DNA of 64,000 nucleotides, from NCBI GenBank assembly GCA_964498065.1, contig CAZCFZ010000007.1, positions 1-64,000 of the forward strand, given 5' to 3'. This document shows positions 1 to 8,648 of this stretch, piece after piece (position 1 is the stretch's first letter; each line of letters opens with the position of its first letter). The notes under the pieces are model-generated. The model had not been told where the DNA came from. It did not search any database and saw only the letters and a list, made by a program, of their open reading frames with translations. Source of the stretch: FEN-1297 sp964498065 (lineage in GTDB: Bacteria > Bacteroidota > Ignavibacteria > Ignavibacteriales > Ignavibacteriaceae). Both the position numbers and the translations under genes were made by a program.

Positions 1-20
1 AAAATTGCTAAGGGTGTAGT

Positions 21-71
21 ATGTCTATTGATTTTTTTCTTAATAGACATCTTTAGTATTTGAAAGATGTC
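21..71 (+). promoter_or_regulatory. Two overlapping, mutually exclusive hairpins upstream of the GIY-YIG gene
   Basis: ATGTCTATT (21-29) pairs perfectly with AATAGACAT (42-50). GACATCTTT (46-54) pairs perfectly with AAAGATGTC (63-71). The two stems share bases 46-50, so both cannot form fully at once. The first loop carries a run of seven T. The arrangement could be an attenuator-like leader or the end of an upstream gene outside the window. Function is inferred only from base pairing. Confidence 0.35.
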
Positions 72-132
72 ATCTCTAAAAAGATTAACATCTGTTATCA
101 AAACGAAATTGAAATTCAGGTAGGAGGAAATA

Positions 133-486
133 GTGTTCAATAAATCCGAACTAAAAAAGAATTATAAAGAAACGCTGAGACCAATGGGTGTTTACCAGGT
201 AAAAAATTTGGTTAGCGGCAAAATTTTTATCGGCAGTAATTTAAACCTTCAGGCAAGAATAAATAGGCATAAGTTCGCGCTAAAACTAAACAGCGATGAT
301 ATTAAAGCGCTTCAGGAAGATTATAACAAGTACGGCGAGGAGAATTTTTCTTTTGAAATTCTGGATGAACTGAAACCGAAAGACGATCCGGACTATAATT
401 ATAAGGAGGATATTAAAGTTCTTGAGCAATTGTGGATTGAAAAGCTTCAGCCGTTTGATGAGAAAGGTTATAATAAAAGGATATAA
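133..486 (+). CDS. GIY-YIG domain protein
   Basis: The 117-aa product has an N-terminal GIY-YIG nuclease-like domain. 'GVYQVKN' near residue 19 stands for the GIY strand and 'KIFIGSN' near residue 30 for the YIG strand, followed by a helix with R and H ('ARINRHK'). A Glu-rich C-terminal half ends in 'YNKRI'. GIY-YIG enzymes cut DNA using a metal held by a Glu. Here YIG is degenerate (FIG), so activity is uncertain. The start is GTG at 133, set by a strong AGGAGG at 122-127. The gene stands alone at the window edge, so its biological role cannot be read from context. No signal peptide is seen, so it should be cytoplasmic. Confidence 0.7.
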   Translation: MFNKSELKKNYKETLRPMGVYQVKNLVSGKIFIGSNLNLQARINRHKFALKLNSDDIKALQEDYNKYGEENFSFEILDELKPKDDPDYNYKEDIKVLEQLWIEKLQPFDEKGYNKRI

Positions 487-586
487 TATTAAAATCTAAA
501 ATTTTGTGAATGCTTTAAAACACCTTAACAACAAGTTCAATTAATTAATTTCCTTGAAATCATTTTATAATTAAAAGTTCTACCGG

Positions 587-1666
587 ATGAAACACTTTTC
601 CGTTATTATCTGTTGTATAATAGTCACACTGATTTTTATTTCAAATAAAAATTTGTCCGCTTTTCAAGCAGACACCACAACTTCCGGAAATGCCAATTTA
701 AATAACAACTTCTTACTTAAAGGAGTGTACGATGTTCAAACAGCGGAGTATGATTGGTATGACAGCACTAGAAACCGTGAGGTACCTGTTAAAATTTATA
801 TGCCGAAAGATTCTGCAGGACCATTTCCTGTTATAATATTTTCACACGGTCTCGGCGGTTCAAGAGAAGGTTACAAATATCTGGGTGAATATTGGGCGAG
901 TCACGGCTTTATAAGTATTCACCCCACACATATCGGCAGCGATACAGGAGTTTATCGGCACTCGCTTCATCCTGTTAGAGCGCTTGCACGTGCCGCCGAA
1001 GATCCGGCAAATTCCATAAATAGATTTAAAGACATAAGCTTTATAATAGATAAGTTGAGTGAATTAAATACTGCTGACACACTGTTAAAAGATAAAATTA
1101 ATCTAAATGAGATTGGTGTTGGAGGACATTCTTTCGGTGCATATACTGCTTTAGGTTCTGCCGGAATGAAAATAATTTTGTCTGACGGCAGTCAAATGTA
1201 TTTTACCGATATAAGAATAAAAGCCGCCATAGCAATGAGTCCGCCTGCTGGAGAGTTGCCGGATTCGGCGCTTAATGTAATTTACGGAGGGATAAAAATT
1301 CCGTTCTTCGTAATGACCGGAACAAAAGACAACAGTCCTTTTATGGTATTTAGTAAATTTACAAAACATAAAGGGCCATTGGGTTTGACCACTGCCGAGG
1401 ACCGCCGCATTCCGTTCGATCATATGAACGGAACCGACGATTATTTATTAATTCTTAACGGGGGAGATCATATGGTTTTCTCCGGCAGATTTATTAATAC
1501 ACCGAGCACAAGAAAAAACGACCCCGTATTTCATAAGTTAATCTTATACAGTTCAACAGCATTCTGGGATGCATATCTTAAGCACAACAGCTTTGCAAAA
1601 GAATGGCTTGTTAATGGCGGCTTTAAATCAATTTTGGGACCCGAAGGTATATTCGAATACAAATAA
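587..1666 (+). CDS. Secreted alpha/beta hydrolase (dienelactone hydrolase / PAF-acetylhydrolase-like)
   Basis: The 359-aa protein starts with a hydrophobic signal-like segment (residues 1-25) and then shows an alpha/beta-hydrolase core. 'PVIIFSHGLGG' near residue 83 is the oxyanion strand. 'GVGGHSFGAYTA' near residue 180 is the nucleophile elbow (G-H-S-F-G, Ser nucleophile). 'GGDHMVF' near residue 295 is a plausible catalytic His region. The layout resembles COG4188-type predicted dienelactone hydrolases and bacterial PAF-acetylhydrolase relatives, which cleave ester bonds. The substrate cannot be told. The gene is monocistronic and converges with the small Cys-rich gene behind it, only 10 bases away. 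It is likely periplasmic or secreted. Confidence 0.8.
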   Translation: MKHFSVIICCIIVTLIFISNKNLSAFQADTTTSGNANLNNNFLLKGVYDVQTAEYDWYDSTRNREVPVKIYMPKDSAGPFPVIIFSHGLGGSREGYKYLGEYWASHGFISIHPTHIGSDTGVYRHSLHPVRALARAAEDPANSINRFKDISFIIDKLSELNTADTLLKDKINLNEIGVGGHSFGAYTALGSAGMKIILSDGSQMYFTDIRIKAAIAMSPPAGELPDSALNVIYGGIKIPFFVMTGTKDNSPFMVFSKFTKHKGPLGLTTAEDRRIPFDHMNGTDDYLLILNGGDHMVFSGRFINTPSTRKNDPVFHKLILYSSTAFWDAYLKHNSFAKEWLVNGGFKSILGPEGIFEYK

Positions 1667-1676
1667 AGTTTTGTAC

Positions 1677-1895
1677 TTATTTTCTTCTTTTAAAATTTTC
1701 ACTTTTATAAAAGTCGCATGAAAGACATGTCCTTAATTTTGTTGCGAAAGTACCTTGAACTTTCCCTCCACAAAATGTTCCGGCCAAGTATGCACAGTTT
1801 TGACAATTATCAGGATATGCAGGACATATACCTAATTCTTTTTCTTTACTTCCCCCTTTTTCTCTTCCGCATTTTTTAAATTCCCAACAATTCAT
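1677..1895 (-). CDS. Two-CW domain protein (small Cys-rich)
   Basis: The 72-aa product begins 'MNCWEFKKCGRE' and contains eight cysteines (C3, C9, C24, C31, C34, C42, C57, C60) arranged as a CW motif plus CxxC pairs, typical of two-CW domain proteins. The domain probably binds metal, either zinc or an iron-sulfur cluster; its function is unknown. A purine-rich AGGAAAG lies a few bases upstream of the ATG. It converges with the hydrolase gene. No signal peptide is present, so it is cytoplasmic. These domains are often found as small stand-alone proteins or fused to signalling proteins; here it stands alone. Confidence 0.75.
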   Translation of the reverse strand: MNCWEFKKCGREKGGSKEKELGICPAYPDNCQNCAYLAGTFCGGKVQGTFATKLRTCLSCDFYKSENFKRRK

Positions 1896-2157
1896 TAGTT
1901 CTTTCCTATTTTATTTTTGTTCTAATATTATCGGAAAAATATTTTTATTCTTTAAATTTTATAAGAAGATTGATCCAGGCAATTATTCATAGCATTCATA
2001 AAAGATTAAATATTTGTTAAGCCTTTTTACTTACTTGCTTTATTCATTTATAAAATATAATTTAAAATCAACATCAAAGCGGATATTTATCTTTTTATAA
2101 AAACTTTAATTAATAAAATTCTTTCGTACTAAATTTATTTTAAATGAGGAGGACTGT

Positions 2158-3030
2158 ATGCTAAATAGATTACTTTTATCATTTCTATTTGTTCTGTGTT
2201 TGGTACCGGGAGTCTTTGCCCAAGTTCCAAACAGCGGGTTCGAACAATGGACTAATGGTGAACCTGATGGGTGGTTTACAAACAATCTTTCCATTATAAG
2301 TTTAATACCTGTAACACAATCATCTGATGCACACAGCGGGTCTTTTTCACTAAAAGGAGAAGCAATAAGTAATAATAATGGGACCTATCCTCCACTTATT
2401 ATAGCAGGCAAATTAGGAAGTAGCGGCTTTCCCATATCACAAAATTATTCTACTTTTAGCGGGTATTATAAATTAAGTTCGGTACAGGGAGATAAATTAG
2501 TTGTAACGGTTACCGTAACAAGTAACGGAAAAGGAATTGGCGGCTGGGCAAAAGAATTCACAGCAGCATCAAGTTATACTATTTTCAGCCTTCCAATAAC
2601 TTATTCCCAGACAGGAACTGCCGATACATGTTTAATAACTTTTACTTTGGGAAATGACACCGCGGGTACCGCACACGCCGGATCCGTTTTTTATATTGAT
2701 GATCTTTCGTTAAGCGGTAACGCTACTGCCGTAAATGATAATGTGCAATCTTTGTCATTTAATCTATTGCAGAATTATCCCAATCCTTTCAATCCTACCA
2801 CTACAATTAATTTTGAAATACCTGTAAGGGAAAATGTTTCACTTATAATTTATAATACATTAGGACAGAAGTTGAGAACATTGATCGATGGATCGAGAAG
2901 TGCAGGGCATTATCAAGTATCATGGGACGGGAAAGATTCGAATGGAGAAAATGTTTCTTCGGGAATATATTTATATAGAATTAAGGCAGGATATTTTGTC
3001 GAAAGCAAAAAGATGATTCTTTTAAAGTAA
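2158..3030 (+). CDS. Secreted protein with C-terminal sorting (T9SS type A / FlgD-like) domain
   Basis: The 290-aa protein has a cleavable signal peptide ending 'GVFAQ' (residues 1-22). A beta-rich central domain (about 23-190) resembles the carbohydrate-binding-like modules common in Bacteroidota secreted proteins; it includes 'NSGFEQW' and 'GSVFYIDDLSL'. A C-terminal domain of about 85 residues contains 'NYPNPFNPTTTINFEIP' and ends 'ESKKMILLK'. That C-terminal domain is the hallmark of Ignavibacteria/Bacteroidota exported proteins sorted by the type IX system or carrying a FlgD-like fold. A strong GAGGAGG (2146-2152) precedes the ATG. No enzyme motif is seen. The role is probably surface-attached binding; the ligand is unknown. 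Confidence 0.8.
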   Translation: MLNRLLLSFLFVLCLVPGVFAQVPNSGFEQWTNGEPDGWFTNNLSIISLIPVTQSSDAHSGSFSLKGEAISNNNGTYPPLIIAGKLGSSGFPISQNYSTFSGYYKLSSVQGDKLVVTVTVTSNGKGIGGWAKEFTAASSYTIFSLPITYSQTGTADTCLITFTLGNDTAGTAHAGSVFYIDDLSLSGNATAVNDNVQSLSFNLLQNYPNPFNPTTTINFEIPVRENVSLIIYNTLGQKLRTLIDGSRSAGHYQVSWDGKDSNGENVSSGIYLYRIKAGYFVESKKMILLK

Positions 3031-3048
3031 AATTTATAAACAGCGTAT

Positions 3049-3114
3049 ATCTGTGTTGTCCATATCTTCTGCATTCGATCTACTTGAAGTGCATTGAACA
3101 CGGACAGCACGGAT
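3049..3114. repeat. Imperfect palindromic repeat element
   Basis: ATCTGTGTTGTCC (3049-3061) is an imperfect inverted copy of GGACAGCACGGAT (3102-3114), with two mismatches that are both G:T tolerant as RNA. GAACACGGACAGCAC (3096-3110) recurs with one change at 8617-8631. The element lies between two convergent genes. It is probably one member of an interspersed palindromic repeat family; it could also act as a transcription end. Confidence 0.45.
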
Positions 3115-3148
3115 TACACTGATCTTCACGGATAAAATTTTATAATCA

Positions 3149-3985
3149 TTAAACGGCGGAACATTCTACAGTGATGTACGGAATGGTTAGTTTGATTTCA
3201 CCTTTATTTTCAGCAATTATGTTCAATTTATTTTCAATTGAATCGAATATCTCTTCTTGTTGTTTTCCATTTATAATTATTTTCCACCCGGGCAGAAACC
3301 AATTTCTTATCAACGGATGATTGAACATAGATGTGCCGTCCGAATATCTTAAACAAAATTTATCTTCATAAATATCATTAATATTAAACCTGCTTTTATT
3401 TAATATCGATTTAATTTCCGGCACCGGTTTTCTTTTATCATAAATTTGATTCTTCATTTTCTGCAGTGCTTCCGTGTCATTTTGTTTTATTAATTCTTCT
3501 TTTAGAAGATCATAAAACTCAATCATTGAATTTTCAAGGTTCATAGTGAAGACGAACTGTGCACCAAGTTTGCTTACGCGTCTGCATTCATTTAAAGATT
3601 TAGATAAATCATTAACATTATTTATTCCGTTATTGGAGACAATAAGTTCAAAAAATGAATTATCAAAAGGAAGATTTTCAGCATATCCTGGCATTATTTT
3701 TATATTCTTCAATTGATTCTGATTAATTTTAAACTCAGCTCTTTCTACCGCTTCTTTCCATGGATCGATGCCGTAAACAAAAGATGATTCCCCGAGTCTT
3801 TGAGCAATTTCTATAGCAGGAAAGCCTAAGCCGCTGCCTATATCAAGAACATTCATATTTTTATTCATCTTTATTTTATCCAGCAATTTTAGTCCGAACG
3901 GAGCGGCCCAAAGCGACAATTCGTCAATCGAAGAAACCAAATTTTTATCAGTTGAATCAACTTTATGCTGTAAATATTTTTTCAT
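3149..3985 (-). CDS. Class I SAM-dependent methyltransferase
   Basis: The 278-aa product has a classical Rossmann methyltransferase core. 'VLDIGSGLGFPAIEIA' near residue 46 is motif I, which binds S-adenosylmethionine. 'VYGIDPW' near residue 70 is the acidic end of strand 2. 'PFDNSFFELIVSNNGI' near residue 110 is motif II/III. It resembles the UbiE/arsenite methyltransferase-like family, but without cysteines placed for arsenic binding, and the acceptor substrate is unknown. There is no signal peptide. The gene is isolated, with 446 bases of apparently non-coding sequence upstream, so genome context gives no clue. Confidence 0.8.
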   Translation of the reverse strand: MKKYLQHKVDSTDKNLVSSIDELSLWAAPFGLKLLDKIKMNKNMNVLDIGSGLGFPAIEIAQRLGESSFVYGIDPWKEAVERAEFKINQNQLKNIKIMPGYAENLPFDNSFFELIVSNNGINNVNDLSKSLNECRRVSKLGAQFVFTMNLENSMIEFYDLLKEELIKQNDTEALQKMKNQIYDKRKPVPEIKSILNKSRFNINDIYEDKFCLRYSDGTSMFNHPLIRNWFLPGWKIIINGKQQEEIFDSIENKLNIIAENKGEIKLTIPYITVECSAV

Positions 3986-4432
3986 AACACCTCATTTATT
4001 TTAGACTAAATTAAGTGAAAAATTAATTGTCTTCAAAATTGTCTTTATTTTATGTAGGGGGGAAAATAAAATGACGGATCGTATTTGATTAAATATATTA
4101 TATAGATCATGGATTATAATCTATGTAATTAATCATATAACAGTAATTTTCATAGATGGAAGTTAGAATATAGTAGTTAGTAGCGTCGTGGGAAAAAATG
4201 AAGGTGAAATGTCAAATGTGAAAAGAGAAGAAAGTAAACGATAATCTGTAATTAGTGATCAGCAATCTTTAATGATAAAAAGTCGTCCAGGTCTAAACCT
4301 CATCCAAAGAAGCCTGCTAACATAAATTGGTTTGTATAAATATATTAAAGCAAATAAATGTAGAGTCGTTTAGATGAACCAATTTATTCTCTTTAAATTC
4401 TGCTGAAAATTATTTGCAGATTTTTTGTTTAA
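3986..4432. other. Non-coding interval with a perfect 11-bp inverted repeat
   Basis: No convincing coding sequence is seen. ATAAATTGGTT (4322-4332) is a perfect inverted copy of AACCAATTTAT (4377-4387), with a 44-base loop. AAATTCTGC (4395-4403) pairs with GCAGATTT (4416-4423, one bulge) and is followed by a T run on the plus strand. This second hairpin lies just past the stop of the minus-strand aminomutase gene and may be its terminator. Confidence 0.35.
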
Positions 4433-6385
4433 TTAATAATAAAACCAGATTGTTCTATAGTCCCGTATATTTTCTCCTCTCGATGCCAGCTCTTCAAGGT
4501 AGTCATAAATCGGTACATCAACGTAATTATAAGGAGGAATAGGTGAGATGTTCTTTTCCCAGGGATGAAATTCATAAACTCTAGAGCCGTCCGGCAATAT
4601 CATTACAAGTCTGTGATCCTGTCCAGCCTGAAGCTGGTTTTTACCGAGTTTAGGTACATTAAATACAGGTTCGTCGGTTCTGTCCAAACCCGGGAGGAGT
4701 CTCGCTTCTTCTTTTCTTTCCTGTAATATCCTTGCAATTGGTACCATGTACCTTTTGGTTTCTTCTTTCCCTTTCATATTAAAAGTATAATAAGGATCGA
4801 CACCAATCGATTTTAAATCCCTCCTAAGTTTGGCTGTTTCAAATCTTCTTGAATTTTCTATTGTGTAAACCTGCTGATTATAGACTCCGATTCCTATCTT
4901 TTTAAACTTCTGAACTGCATTCATCGCATCCGGTGTAATTTCATAGGGATGTTCGAAATGTGTAACGAGTGTAATTTCTAATTTAGGCGGCTTGTGGTAT
5001 TTTGAAACAATTTTTATGAAATTTTCTGTAATCCTCATTGGCAATACAACAGGCGTCCTGCTTCCGATTCTTATTCTGTAAATCTGCTTCTTAGATGCTA
5101 GCGTATCGAGTATTCTTTCTATCTGGTAATCTTTCATAATTAAGGGATCACCGCCGGTGATTAAAATATCTCCAATGCTCTTATGTTCATCAAACCAGGA
5201 CAAAGCTTCTTCAAGTCTTTTGCTGCCTGCGAGAGCTTTCGGTTCGAGGACGCTTTCAATTTCCCAGTTACGCTGGCAGTAAACGCAGATCTGTGCACAG
5301 GTATTAAACGGTTTAATAATGGAAATAAGCGGGTACCGTCTTGTAATTAATTCAATGGGCGAAGTGTCATGCTCTCCCATAAAATCGAATGTTACGCTTC
5401 GATCCCCTTTATGTTCAATCATTTTATCAACATATTCTTTAGGAGGAATTACCTGCGCTCTTACAGCATGATCATAACCAATTGACAGTTTCCGATCCAT
5501 TAAACTTAAATAATACGGAGTTATTCCAAAGGCAATTTTGTTTTTGACGGCATTATCAACCGCATCTTTCTGTTCTGTAGTAAGTTCAATCAACTCTACA
5601 AGAGGCTTTGCATCTCTTATAACATTTCTCAAATGCCACTGATAATCGTTCCAGTTATTTTCGTCGGCTTTAAAATACCGGAGAATTCTAGCCTTGTTTT
5701 CCTTTCTCCAGGCGATTACCTCATCTTCCAAACCCGAAGGATATTTCTTAAAATATTTATGAACACTTGATCCAAGATCGTCAAGAATTTCCATTCGTAC
5801 AATTGCAGCTTCTCTTCCTTTCAATTTCAAAAAATCGGGAATCCCTTTTTTAACCTGCGCATTTTCCAGATAAATATTTGATTTTCCGGTTACACCTCTG
5901 AACAGGTTAATAAATTCAAGAATAAAACCGACTGAGATTTTATCTTTTAGCTCATCGCGTTTATTTTGGGCCAGCTTCCATAGACTATCAAGTGCAGAGA
6001 ATTCCGTCCTGAACTCGTTAATCGGACCAATGATGCTTCGCAGGACACGAATACATTCTCTCACTGTTGATTTTTCAAGTATATGAAGATCATTTTCCAG
6101 TGAGAATACTTTCCTTTCGGCTTTCTCAAGATAGTTGTACAAGGCATCGCGGGCAGATTCGAGATCATTTGAGCTTTTTAATATTTCGTAAATATCGGGA
6201 TTCGAATCCCAAAGTCTCTGGATATAAGCATCGTAATCAACTTCAAAATGAGGTTTGAATAAACTGACTTCGTCGGTAAATACATCATCGAGCAGTTTCG
6301 TACTTAGCCATTTTACTTTTGGTGCTTCGGGAGGAGATTTTTTAAGTGAAGCTTTTTTCTTTTCGGAATCAGTCATAGTTGCCAT
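4433..6385 (-). CDS. KamA-family radical SAM aminomutase, probable glutamate 2,3-aminomutase
   Basis: The 650-aa protein has a radical SAM core of the lysine 2,3-aminomutase type. C363, C367 and C370 form CxxxCxxC for the [4Fe-4S] cluster. 'GGDPL' (411-415) is the SAM-binding motif. K582 sits where the PLP-binding lysine of lysine aminomutase lies. In lysine aminomutase two aspartates (D293, D330 in Clostridium subterminale) hold the lysine side-chain amine. By my alignment ('PYYTFNMK', 'VFNVP') these are K538 and N576, the pair described for glutamate 2,3-aminomutase. The product would then be beta-glutamate, a compatible solute. Residues 1-240 form an extra N-terminal helical region of unknown role. 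The ATG is preceded by AGGAGA. The fold is certain and the substrate is inferred. Confidence 0.85.
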   Translation of the reverse strand: MATMTDSEKKKASLKKSPPEAPKVKWLSTKLLDDVFTDEVSLFKPHFEVDYDAYIQRLWDSNPDIYEILKSSNDLESARDALYNYLEKAERKVFSLENDLHILEKSTVRECIRVLRSIIGPINEFRTEFSALDSLWKLAQNKRDELKDKISVGFILEFINLFRGVTGKSNIYLENAQVKKGIPDFLKLKGREAAIVRMEILDDLGSSVHKYFKKYPSGLEDEVIAWRKENKARILRYFKADENNWNDYQWHLRNVIRDAKPLVELIELTTEQKDAVDNAVKNKIAFGITPYYLSLMDRKLSIGYDHAVRAQVIPPKEYVDKMIEHKGDRSVTFDFMGEHDTSPIELITRRYPLISIIKPFNTCAQICVYCQRNWEIESVLEPKALAGSKRLEEALSWFDEHKSIGDILITGGDPLIMKDYQIERILDTLASKKQIYRIRIGSRTPVVLPMRITENFIKIVSKYHKPPKLEITLVTHFEHPYEITPDAMNAVQKFKKIGIGVYNQQVYTIENSRRFETAKLRRDLKSIGVDPYYTFNMKGKEETKRYMVPIARILQERKEEARLLPGLDRTDEPVFNVPKLGKNQLQAGQDHRLVMILPDGSRVYEFHPWEKNISPIPPYNYVDVPIYDYLEELASRGENIRDYRTIWFYY

Positions 6386-6752
6386 AACTGTCTCCTAAAG
6401 TTATTTTTAGCTTAAAATATTATATAACTAATTTTTCAAATAATCAACATTCGGAGAATTCAGTATTGAAATTAATATTAAAGGATAAAATTTTACTTAG
6501 GAGTAGCGAAATGAGTAAATAAAAACAGAATAATTTTCGTACAAAAAATTTTTTCTAAATAAATTTTGATTTTAATTTACTTTCAAAAGTCTTCCTATCA
6601 TGATGCTCTTTTTACTTATGAGCCGCAAAGTTTAATTTCTTATTTTTCTTAAAATAGTTTTTTGCTAAATTTGTTTTGATTTTCCGATATAATGAGGAAA
6701 TTTCTCCAGATTATTGTTGCCTTTTATTCCTAATATTTATTGGGGGTCTTTT
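6386..6752. other. Intergenic region between divergent genes
   Basis: This AT-rich stretch of about 370 bases separates the aminomutase gene (minus) from the lipoprotein gene (plus) and must hold both promoters. A TATAAT-like hexamer occurs near 6690, but its spacing to any -35 box is not convincing. No other structure or gene was seen. Confidence 0.4.
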
Positions 6753-7361
6753 ATGATAAAAACTTCGCTTATTTTTATTACACTTCTTATTTTACCTTGG
6801 TTATTTTTCTCCTGTAATAGTCCAACAAGTGTAGGTGAAATAAATCTTCAAACAGAAGAACCTCCGCTTATTACTGGTATTATAAGAACATCACCGGATT
6901 CGCCGAATCCGATAGCTATTTATGGAGTTCCAAATGAACAACCGGAAATAATTGAAGAAATTTCTCAAAATGTAAAATCGAAATTTTTTATGGCATCACC
7001 TTTCCCAAATCCAGCAGATGTTTCTACAGATATTACGTTTGGCTTGCCTGTTGGAAGAAATGTTACTATCTGGGTTGTGAAAGGAAGGCTGCCGGGTGAA
7101 AATGTTAGCGATAATACAATTATTGCTAACGGAAATTTTGCTTCTCCTAAATTTCATTATTCTAAAGTTATTGAGAAAAAGTATTTACAAGCCGGTTATT
7201 ACAGAATTATCTGGAATGCCAAATACGATAATGGCGATTCTTTACCTGATGGGGTTTATAGAATTTACATTGAAATTGACGGTCAATTAATGTGGAGAAA
7301 TGTAATGATTTATCACCAGGTTTTTACTGAAAATCCTGGCGTAATTAATTTATTTAAATAA
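6753..7361 (+). CDS. Lipoprotein with FlgD-like Ig domain
   Basis: From the ATG at 6753 (GGGGG at 6742-6746 upstream) the 202-aa product starts with a hydrophobic stretch ending in lipobox 'LFFSC' near residue 20, so it should be a lipoprotein. The C-terminal half has the FlgD/sorting-domain-like pattern 'SPFPNPADVSTDITFGLP' followed by 'GYYRIIWNAKYDNG' and 'LPDGVYRIYIEID'. The chain runs about 15 residues beyond the usual domain end, so it is probably a structural Ig module rather than a type IX cargo signal. An in-frame TTG at 6714 would add residues that spoil the lipoprotein signal. The gene lies 24 bases ahead of a barrel protein gene and is probably cotranscribed with it. Confidence 0.7.
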   Translation: MIKTSLIFITLLILPWLFFSCNSPTSVGEINLQTEEPPLITGIIRTSPDSPNPIAIYGVPNEQPEIIEEISQNVKSKFFMASPFPNPADVSTDITFGLPVGRNVTIWVVKGRLPGENVSDNTIIANGNFASPKFHYSKVIEKKYLQAGYYRIIWNAKYDNGDSLPDGVYRIYIEIDGQLMWRNVMIYHQVFTENPGVINLFK

Positions 7362-7385
7362 TCAATTTGAAAAAATGGATTTAAT

Positions 7386-7895
7386 ATGAAAAAATATGTT
7401 GTTCCTGCTTTTATATTTTTTACAATATTATTTATGAGTATAAATAATAATTATGCTCAAGAAATAAATCACGGTTCGTGGGGAATATCAGCAGCAGTAA
7501 ACGGTACTGAAACAGATATTGTATTTCCTATTTGGACAGACAACTCAAACTACATTGCTCCTGCTATCGGCCTAACATCAATCGGTAGTGTTAATACAGA
7601 TTTAAGTGCTGCAGTTGTCTTTCATCACTACATAGAATTTAATTCACATTTTTCTCCGTTTTACGGTTTCAGAGGCGGAGCAATATTTGGCATGCCTAAA
7701 ACAGGTACAGGCACAACAGACGGAATTGCCGGGCTGTTAGCAGGCGGTGAATATTTTTTTAATGAACATTTTAGCATGGGAGTAGAGGCACAATTGAATT
7801 TTACTTTTTCTGATAAAAATTCGGGAAGATTTGGTAATCCCGGAGGAACCAATATTAACACCGGTACACTTGTTTATGCAAGTGTGTATTTTTAA
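7386..7895 (+). CDS. Outer-membrane beta-barrel protein (small)
   Basis: The 169-aa product has a signal peptide ending 'NNYAQ' (residues 1-25). It continues with alternating hydrophobic/polar segments rich in Gly and aromatic residues ('GSWGISAAVNGTE', 'YGFRGGAIFGMP', 'FSMGVEAQLNFTF'), ending in a strand 'LVYASVYF' with a terminal Phe. This pattern fits an eight-stranded outer-membrane barrel of the OmpA/OmpW-like superfamily. No enzymatic motif is visible and the function is unknown. It probably forms a two-gene unit with the lipoprotein upstream. Confidence 0.65.
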   Translation: MKKYVVPAFIFFTILFMSINNNYAQEINHGSWGISAAVNGTETDIVFPIWTDNSNYIAPAIGLTSIGSVNTDLSAAVVFHHYIEFNSHFSPFYGFRGGAIFGMPKTGTGTTDGIAGLLAGGEYFFNEHFSMGVEAQLNFTFSDKNSGRFGNPGGTNINTGTLVYASVYF

Positions 7896-8139
7896 TAATA
7901 TATGCCGAAATAGATATTCGAAATGATTAAAAAAAAGGGGAAAATTCACTAATAATATCCTCCTTAAAAAGGGAAAAGGGATGGATAAAGCTTTTTGTTA
8001 TTGATTTTATAGCCGATACTCTTATATTAATCAAAAAAATATTAAGTCTTATCATTAAAAATATCCATTCATAAGATTTTAATTTCCTGAAGAAGAACTC
8101 TTGATTATGTTGCTTATGTAAAAATATCAGAGGTATATT

Positions 8140-8559
8140 ATGAAAAAGGCTTTAATAATCGTTCAGAATAAAAACAATATTGCAAAGAAATTCGGAGAAG
8201 CAATTGCAGAATTTCTCGGTTATAGAGGACTTTCCTATGAACTTATTCCAATTGATAGTTTCGAACCCAAATATCTAAACGGTGCGGATTATCTGCTTCT
8301 AAGCGGCTGGAAAAATGAATCTTTATTTTCAGTAAAACATCCTGATAGCGAGTGGGAGACATTTGTACAAAAACTTCCGGCACTTAATGGTATAAAGACT
8401 GCATTATTTGCTGCGAATAAATTCTTTTCGGGCGGAATGTTAAAAAGTATGAAAAAATATCTAAGTAAAAAGACAGAGAATCTTGACTTTACATTTAAAT
8501 CAAACGATGGTTTTCTTACTGTTTCCGATAAATTAACTTTAAATGAATTTATAAAATAA
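8140..8559 (+). CDS. Flavodoxin-like fold protein
   Basis: The 139-aa cytoplasmic protein begins 'MKKALIIVQNKNNIAKKFGEAIAEFL', the strand-loop-helix with which flavodoxin-like domains bind FMN phosphate. It continues with 'ADYLLLSGW' and 'GIKTALFAANKFFSGGMLKSMKKYL', matching strands 3-4 of that fold. The usual T/S-rich phosphate loop is replaced by 'QNKNN', so FMN binding is doubtful. The length is that of a short flavodoxin. An AGAGG motif precedes the ATG. It converges with the transglutaminase pseudogene across a perfect 14-bp hairpin. The function is unknown. Confidence 0.5.
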   Translation: MKKALIIVQNKNNIAKKFGEAIAEFLGYRGLSYELIPIDSFEPKYLNGADYLLLSGWKNESLFSVKHPDSEWETFVQKLPALNGIKTALFAANKFFSGGMLKSMKKYLSKKTENLDFTFKSNDGFLTVSDKLTLNEFIK

Positions 8560-8590
8560 AAATTTAAATTTTATTTCTTACAGTGAAAAT

Positions 8591-8624
8591 CCGTGTTCTA
8601 TACACTTTGTTGTATAGAACACGG
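8591..8624. repeat. Perfect 14-bp palindrome between convergent genes
   Basis: CCGTGTTCTATACA (8591-8604) pairs without mismatch with TGTATAGAACACGG (8611-8624) around a six-base loop CTTTGT. No T run follows on either strand, so a classical terminator is not certain. AGAACACGGACAACAC here resembles GAACACGGACAGCAC at 3096-3110, which suggests a shared interspersed repeat family. Confidence 0.6.
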
Positions 8625-8648
8625 ACAACACTAATTCCTATCTCTTGT

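Noticed and set aside
6196..6215. TTCGAATCC looks like a tRNA T-arm
   Set aside because: It lies within the aminomutase coding sequence, in frame with a conserved protein, and no matching acceptor or anticodon arms were found.
6753..7361. Type IX secretion cargo
   Set aside because: The FlgD-like domain is present, but the protein has a lipobox and continues beyond the usual domain end. It is more likely a lipoprotein with a structural Ig module.
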